Notes under the pieces: model-generated
Told to the model about the DNA's origin: nothing
Seen by the model: only the letters and a program-made list of their open reading frames with translations
Databases searched by the model: none
Source: Cyclaneusma minus
Taxonomy: Eukaryota > Ascomycota > Leotiomycetes > Marthamycetales > Marthamycetaceae
Assembly (NCBI GenBank): GCA_037179335.1
Contig: JAKZHN010000042.1
Coordinates: 269,870 to 333,869 of the forward strand
Direction of reading: 5' to 3'
Length of the DNA stretch: 64,000 bases
Shown here: positions 57,864 through 64,000 of the stretch, piece by piece
How positions within the stretch are numbered: the first letter of the stretch is position 1
Layout: each line of letters starts with the position of its first letter
Translations under genes and position numbers: made by a program

Positions 57864-60740
57864 CTTGAAAGTCGTGCGGTTTCGTCACTTGTGACTTTCG
57901 TGTCGTTGGAGCAGTTTCTGAGGCGGGTTTGCAGGCAGGCTGAGCGTTGCTTCAGATCAGATGGGTATGAACCTCGGTAGGTTGTGTCAACTGGGATTTG
58001 GCAAGGCAGTTTGTGGTGGCAGCAGTTTGATGCTCGTCGATGCACATTGCAGCTGGCGACGGGCAAAAACACGTCGACGCGTCTCGCGCAATCACGTGAC
58101 AGCGCACGGATCCTTCTTCACTCCGGCTCCCGAATCGGCCTTCAAATTCGGGGACTACTTTAGAGTTCAAGCTATTCCAGTTTTCAAACCACGGCGTTGC
58201 ACGACCCCCACGACCTAAAGCTCAGGTACCAAGTATTCAAATCGTGTCGCCCCCACTCGAACCCCCCAAAGCACTCCGCGGAGAATTCAAATCATCCACC
58301 AATGTTGCACCTTGTGTTTTCGGCCATCAGATGTCTGCGACTGGTAAGCGGTAACCTTGGGCAACAGCAAAAACGGGGGTTTCTCCGGGACATGCATGCG
58401 CAACCATTGGACTGGAACTGCAAGCCGCCGCTTCTCACATGCTCCCTTCAACATGCCAGACACGCTTGCTGCTCGCTGATTCGCTGCGGTGCTGAATTTC
58501 CGGAAGAGTCTCAAACAACACGAAGTGAGACGATCGGATATGCTGGGATTCTTGCATATTGTTGCCATCATTATTATCCACCTAGGGTTTCTGGATAATT
58601 TGGAAAGATGGGAGTTGATTGAGACGGAGCCTTTAATCCGCTGGAGTGTGATGGGCAATGCGGCAGCTGGTGCTGTTTTTGGAATGAGAGCACTCGACAG
58701 ACTTGGAAGATGAAAGAAATGAGGAGAGTGCTGAGTCGTGCTTGGAGTTGAGTTTGGAAGCTGCATAGGGGAGAATTCTTGATATTGGAACGATTGACTA
58801 GAGCACGGCTGATAATGATGTAGGAAAAGTGGAAATAACGTCTTGATTACCTAGTGGGCATGCGACGATTTGTGGAGTGCTGGGCGACAACTTACGGGCC
58901 AGCGGCAGGTGAAGCGAATCGTCGTGAAAAGTCCCTAGCTTCAATTCAAACCCCGACGCTGACCCGCCAGTGACGCCCATTCCCCAGAAAGTCCCGGCTC
59001 CAGCTCCATTGTATCTGCGACATCCGGATCTTTCAGCGTACCCTCTTCCATTGGCCCATCCTTGCGTAACCAAACTTTCGATCTGCCGAAACGACTGGTC
59101 CAAACTCCAAACTCCAAAGGTTGTGCTTCCGCCGGTCTGGACAGGATTGCCCAGGTCGGAATGCCATGTTTCCTCGGATGGGATTCTGCAAAAGTCTAAA
59201 GCGGCGCTACGGGCTGCACACCCGCCACTTGGCAATATCTGGCAACCCGAGACGGCACTGGCAGTCAGCACGCGGCGGAACAGAGGCTGTGCTGGAGACT
59301 GCTGGCCATTGATGTACATGCAACGGTACGGAAGTTTGGCACGGATTGGGGATCAGGGGATGCGTTGGACTTGGAGGGACGGGTGGTGTGAAATCATGGT
59401 GGGGACCGTTGCGTGTGGAATGGGCGCGTGGTGGGGCGCTGTCTCCACAGCAGCAATGCTTCCAGTTGCGGATAAATGGAGGAGCAAGCTCCAGCCAATC
59501 ACCCACCGACATCGGCCTGCTTTCCCCAGATGTCCTGCTGTTGTGATGGTGTTTTGAAAACGGCGGCAAAAACAACAAATCCCGCAATTCCCGCTTCAAA
59601 GGCCGTTGGGACAGAGCGTGCCACGAATTCAGAGTTAGAGTCGGCGCCGCTGCCAGAAGTCGAAAGTCTGGACCCGAGTTGAGCTGGGGGTTGAACTTCG
59701 ACGGCGTCAATCAACGATTCAACTCTGGTGACGGCCTATTTATGTTCACTAGTCGCAGAGTGGACCAGCTGCCCGTCATCTCATGGCATTGGCTGCCCTT
59801 GAGGTGCACTATGATGTTACTCGACCCAGCTGTCCCAGACTCTTCTTTCACGGCCCTTGTCACAACGTGGAACCATGCTTTGATCGCTGGCTGGAGATGT
59901 GTTTCCAAATTCCCTAGTTCCATTGCCCATTTTTCAAATTAGTTCCAAACCCCCATGTTCCAAATCAAATCCCGCTTCCAAATCAGTCCCGTTTACAGAT
60001 CAGTCCAACAGCCCACCCCATCTTATCTTATCCCCAAACAGGCAGGGCGACCATTCCCCAAGCGGCCTTCTCGTGGCCCAAGCCTGGGGGTGATGTGCAG
60101 CAAGGGCGAATCAGCAAGCTCTGTCGCAGCTCCGTACGACCAGGCGGACCTTGCTCCGGCAGGGTCCCACACCAGTGCAAGGCATCGTCATTCTGGAGCA
60201 TTCTGATGTCCATTCTGTTCCCCGTCCAAGCTCCAATCTGCAGCTGCGAGAGGCTTGCTCGTGCTACACGCCCGCTGAATTCCAATCGACCCCCCGGCAG
60301 CTATTGACGTCGCTGGGGCCTTTCATTCTCTTGCGTGCCGCGACAGATACAAAAGTCCTTCCGCTTCCGTCCCCGACATCTCCTCAAACCTGCCCACTGC
60401 CCCCTTGCCTCGACGTGCCGTGAAAGAAACGCACCGTTCCATACCGTGTCTCACAGTCTCCCACAAACCTGCTCTCGCCTGTTTTCGCCCTGTTTACAGC
60501 TCCAGTAGGTTCAATTATGTTCCCCGCCCATGCTAGGCCCCGGCTAACACAGCTTCGCCAGCGCTACTCCATCTCGACCAGCTCAGAGCTCTTCCACCGG
60601 CTGCAACCGAGATCTCCCTTTCATCTCCATTCTGACTTCTACTGCCACTCACAACTTCTGCCTCATACTGCGTGCCGAGCCCCCTCTCTCGCAGACACGA
60701 GCAAACGATTGCCAGCCCACGTGCAAACACCTCCGTAGCC
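57864..60740. other. 2.9-kb gene-poor region with bZIP leader at its right end
   Basis: No recognised gene. A plus-strand frame at 58540-58713 has a hydrophobic start (MLGFLHIVAIIIIHLGFLDN) but no family that I know, and a longer minus-strand frame overlaps it. From about 60300 the DNA becomes CT-rich, as expected of the promoter and long leader of the bZIP gene. Confidence 0.45.
60517..60738 (+). promoter_or_regulatory. upstream ORF ending 2 bases before the bZIP start
   Basis: A 73-codon frame (ATG 60517, TAG 60736-60738) in a different frame from the bZIP gene, whose ATG is at 60741. If the transcript starts upstream of 60517, ribosomes ending this frame would sit almost on the main start. 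That arrangement is able to couple the two. The leader boundary is unknown. Confidence 0.4.
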
Positions 60741-61961
60741 ATGGAAAACGGCCATCTCAACTACGGATTTGCCGGCCCCCTCTACCCAGACGAAAAGACC
60801 ATGTCGTCCTCTCTTTTCATGTCTCAGCTCCCGCTGGATCCTGCTCTGATTGCACCTGGAGATTTGCCCATGGGTGCGCCGCAAGGCATCGATGCTCAGG
60901 AAGAAGAGCAACTCCTCTGCATGCTCTCTCAAAACATCAACCTGCAGCCATCTTACGACCCCCGCAATTCCGCTTTCTCGCCGTCAAAAGACGCCTCGGG
61001 ACCGCCGGCTTCCATGTGGGCCGGCACCATGTTTCCCAACAGTAAGCCGCAGTCACCATTTTCACTGCCCCTAATCGATACTTCTCTGCAATCTTTCTTC
61101 GGTGCAGGCAGTGCTTCTCCTCCTAGTCTCACTGCCGACGAACACTCCAGTCCTGAGAGTCGCCGCAGATCATTAGACTTTGACGATTTCACAAACTTTG
61201 TCACTCCATCCTTGGTAGAGCAGCAAGTCGGCCTGTCCGAGAGCGACGCTCCTCTCCCCTACCCTAGCCCGCTGCTACGCACGTACTCTGCCTCCCCACA
61301 TCCACCACTCTCTCCACACCAGACCCCAGACACACTGTCTCAGCAGCTGTCTCAGCAACCTCGGCCAGCACTCCAACGCTCTTCTGAGAAGCGAAAATCC
61401 GAAAGCATCGATGGATCCTCCGACAACGCTCCTGCTCCGCAGCAAACCAAGCCTGCCAAGAAATCACGAAAGCCGCGCAAGCAACCCACAGAAGAAGAGA
61501 AGGAAGTCAAGCGCAACAGATTCCTCGCCAGCAACCGCGAAGCAGCTGCCAAGTGTCGTGCAAAGAAGAAGGAACAAGAGAAGAAGCTCCAGGAGCGTGC
61601 CCACGAGCTGGAACGAAACACGAAGGAACTCCGAAGAGAGCTGGAAGACATGACCCGAGCTAAAGAAATGCTGGAGGAAGCGTTGAACAAACACAAGGTT
61701 CATGGCTGCGAGATAAACACATCAGATCTGGAGACCAAGAGCGCGGCAGCTGGCAGCGGCACTGCAATGAGCCGTGCCAGCAGCCACCAAAGCATGAACG
61801 GCACGTCCTGGGACTCGGCAGTCGATGTTTCAATGACTCGTGAAGCCGGTCGTCTTGATGATCCACAGAAGACTGAGAAATCCGAATCGACGACGCCCGA
61901 GCCCCGTTCCCCTGAGGACCTGGATGACGAGGAAGATGAGCCGGAGTCTGAACAAGAATAA
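60741..61961 (+). CDS. bZIP transcription factor, ATF/CREB-like
   Basis: Nuclear dimeric DNA-binding regulator. Intronless, 406 residues from ATG 60741 (GCCATGG context). An in-frame ATG at 60672 would add 23 residues. The bZIP lies at about 255-322. The basic region has SNREAAAKCRAKKKEQEKK (the N-x2-AA-x2-C-R pattern of the ATF/CREB group). A zipper with Leu283, Leu290, Leu297, Met304 and Leu311 follows at seven-residue spacing. The N-terminal half is Ser/Pro-rich, the C-terminus acidic (DLDDEEDEPESEQE). The combination resembles the Atf1/AtfA-AtfB stress regulators. The exact ortholog is not decided. The leader carries an upstream ORF. Confidence 0.93.
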   Translation: MENGHLNYGFAGPLYPDEKTMSSSLFMSQLPLDPALIAPGDLPMGAPQGIDAQEEEQLLCMLSQNINLQPSYDPRNSAFSPSKDASGPPASMWAGTMFPNSKPQSPFSLPLIDTSLQSFFGAGSASPPSLTADEHSSPESRRRSLDFDDFTNFVTPSLVEQQVGLSESDAPLPYPSPLLRTYSASPHPPLSPHQTPDTLSQQLSQQPRPALQRSSEKRKSESIDGSSDNAPAPQQTKPAKKSRKPRKQPTEEEKEVKRNRFLASNREAAAKCRAKKKEQEKKLQERAHELERNTKELRRELEDMTRAKEMLEEALNKHKVHGCEINTSDLETKSAAAGSGTAMSRASSHQSMNGTSWDSAVDVSMTREAGRLDDPQKTEKSESTTPEPRSPEDLDDEEDEPESEQE

Positions 61962-63931
61962 TGCGGTGGGGCCGCGCTGCCGGCTGGTTACATCATTGAA
62001 GCTTTTTTTGCATCGTCCCCGAGTCAGGAACCTGGAGCCATGAATGAAGAAGATCTGCGACTTGATGCACGGAGGCTCGTCATAGGGAAAGCTTCGCCTT
62101 TTTCCTTCAACACAATCAACCCATTCCACATTTCGAACAATTTCATGCCGACTGCTTTGAAAGCAGAACCCACCGCATTGCGATAAGGAAAAACATCGTC
62201 GAGGTCGTTCGGGGTTTGGTCGGCTTGCTTCGCTTTGCCAAGCGTGTTTCGGCGCGATACCGTTTCAGCGGGGGCCTGCGAGGCTCGTGTGTTTTACTTT
62301 GCGTCGGCGCCTCAGGAGTTGTGTTGCGGTGAGCTCTCCGGTTTTGGGCCATCAGCTTGCTACCAAGGGGAAAATCTTGGAAGGCTGACCAAGACGGTCG
62401 AGTCTTGGGATGCCCAGAGTATGTAACGGAGTATTGCTTTGAAACAATCGGTGAAGGACCGATGAGGGTTCACGATGTCTACAATCAAAAGCGTCTGGGG
62501 TTGGTCCTCTTATGAATTTATGATTCTCACACTTTATGCTGCTACATATCTATCAAGAAGCTACAGGGCATGGTGGAAAGGAAGGACATCCAGGGCTTAG
62601 TGATAGCTACCTAGTGATACAATAATAGCTTCCAAAACCCCTCTTTTGGTGTTTTTGAACATGCAGTTCGTGATGCATGTGGATGACTTAATCGTCGTGG
62701 ACTGATTCGGTCGGCGAAGTTTGTGCAGCCTTCCCCACAACTCATACATGTTAACTTCCAGCTTCCTAACACAGAGACTCCTCCATCACAGCCCAACTTC
62801 TTGTAGTTCCATGCAGTATACCAGTCCTTGATATCCGCGTCCTTTCCAATCCCATCAATGTTTCACCTTTCCCTTTCCAGCAGCAACCTCCCCACGTGGA
62901 AGGAGGTCAGTGCTTCCCAACACCTTGACCGCGGCGAGACAAATTGAAGTGAACCAGCACACGGATCCCCACGATCCCCCCTGTTCCAAAGATCTCAGCC
63001 CATCTATTTACCAGCAGATCCCGTTCTTAGCCCGAACTCTGTTACAGCACAAAAACTTGGCAAAACGCCGTGAATTCCCATATTGATCCTCAGCCCTACT
63101 TGATATACCGCACGTCGAGACGTTCTTTTTCCAAATCATGTCCGGGAGCTGCGGCGCAATCATCAAAGAGATTGAGAATACGTGTGCTGCTTTCAGCTGT
63201 CCTGTGTTGCTCGGGAGTAACTTCTTGGTATGGCATTTTTGAGCGAATCATAAATGTATGTACGGAAATGGAGACAGGGAATTCTCTCGGGACTGGCAAC
63301 TGACAACTGGAGACGGAGAGAGCATCTGCAATGGAAACAGGTCAATGAGAGCCATGATTCAGACGAGATGCTGAGAATGCCGCTGTCCACGATACATGTA
63401 TCGCACAATCCACACTTGAGCCGGTATCAACAGATCTTCGTTCTGAATCAAGCCTCCGGCCTCGTACTTTATCATGCCAAAATGACGTCTTTGGCAGATT
63501 CGGCCCCTCTGAAAGCTCAGAGCAGAAAGAAGAAGACACAAATGGATTACAAAGCGAGAGTGATCCACAGTCGGCACAGATGTTTGTGAGCTCCCAAAAC
63601 AGATTATCGTAGACTCCGTGAAGCGTTGCCCAGCTACCGACAATAGTTGCAAAACACTACCTAGATGATCAACACCACTTGAACCGTGCTCGATCTCCAG
63701 GAAATTTCACATCAAGTGGCTGTTCGTATCCCCAGATCTAGCTACCTAGATCAAAGTTGTCACTTGTTAAGGTTGTGAAGATCGAGATCTTGGTCTACCA
63801 TCTCGATTCTACAGGTACATTCACATCCTCTGTAATCAGACTGAGGCAATCAATGAAGCTGTCTCGATTCTTTTGGAGTGGGTATTTGGGATCGGTGACG
63901 CTGTGCGGGGAGATGGAAAAAGAATCCGGAA

Positions 63932-63962
<31 letters not shown>

Positions 63963-64000
63963 TGGTGGTTTGTTGTATTTGTTTGGGGTGGTGTGGGGGG
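61962..64000. other. gene-poor right end of the window
   Basis: About 2 kb without a recognised gene. Open frames on both strands around 63070-63650 (up to 111 codons) show no domain. They overlap each other antisense and could hide exons of a gene continuing outside, but nothing supports this. Confidence 0.45.
63935..63962. repeat. 28-G homopolymer
   Basis: Twenty-eight G in a row, followed by GT-rich sequence (GGTGGTGG, then TTGTTTGGGG to the edge). It may be a real G-tract able to form quadruplexes, or an assembly or base-calling artefact. Confidence 0.9.

Noticed and set aside
58287..58766. overlapping frames on both strands (159 codons minus, 74 codons plus)
   Set aside because: They are antisense to each other. 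Neither has a recognisable domain or convincing exon structure.
1..64000. CRISPR arrays, insertion sequences, bacterial operons, retroelement proteins
   Set aside because: Spliced fungal genes throughout. No spaced direct-repeat array and no reverse transcriptase, integrase or transposase reading frame were found.

Overview
The window is nuclear DNA of a filamentous ascomycete (Pezizomycotina; Dothideomycetes is my best guess but is not proven). The reasons are short GT-AG introns of about 50-60 nt with CTAAC-like branch sites, a type I highly reducing polyketide synthase, Zn(II)2Cys6 regulators, PTH11/rhodopsin-like seven-helix proteins, a G1 glutamic peptidase and fungal housekeeping genes (LAS1, mL38, RPA14, glyoxalase II). 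All exon junctions were worked out by hand from splice motifs and reading-frame continuity. There are no transcript data behind them.

Region 1 (1-4.0 kb) holds a possible tail of a gene cut by the window edge, an F-box gene, and a 233-bp fold-back element with Tc1/mariner-type ends. Region 2 (4.1-22.7 kb) looks like a secondary-metabolite cluster. A 2,603-residue reducing polyketide synthase (KS-AT-DH-cMT-ER-KR-ACP, no releasing domain) is divergent from an FSH1-type serine hydrolase that could release the product. Next come a seven-helix membrane protein, a sulfotransferase-like protein, an MFS exporter and a Zn(II)2Cys6 regulator tail to tail with the exporter. The assignment is by family and neighbourhood; the product is unknown. 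The hydrolase gene has a frame conflict near its 5' end.

Region 3 (22.7-31.3 kb) starts with 4.5 kb where I see no gene, then an AflR-like Zn(II)2Cys6 regulator, then a 2EXR-domain protein with two tandem motifs that match the PCNA-dependent PIP-degron consensus. Region 4 (32-42 kb) has mitochondrial ribosomal protein mL38, a second seven-helix protein, a secreted G1 peptidase, the rRNA-processing nuclease LAS1 and a glutathione S-transferase. Region 5 (42.7-52.9 kb) is denser: a membrane-anchored ubiquitin protease, an unknown conserved-looking protein, an OBAP-family protein, glyoxalase II with two possible starts (mitochondrial and cytosolic), and a secreted GH92 alpha-mannosidase. Region 6 (52.9-64 kb) is sparse: RPA14, a bZIP regulator with an upstream ORF ending two bases before its start, short inverted repeats, a three-copy decayed repeat and a 28-G run near the right edge.

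The most unusual points are the tandem PIP-degron motifs, the synthase plus separate hydrolase cluster with the hydrolase frame conflict, the dual-start glyoxalase II, the bZIP uORF layout, and two probable GC-AG introns.
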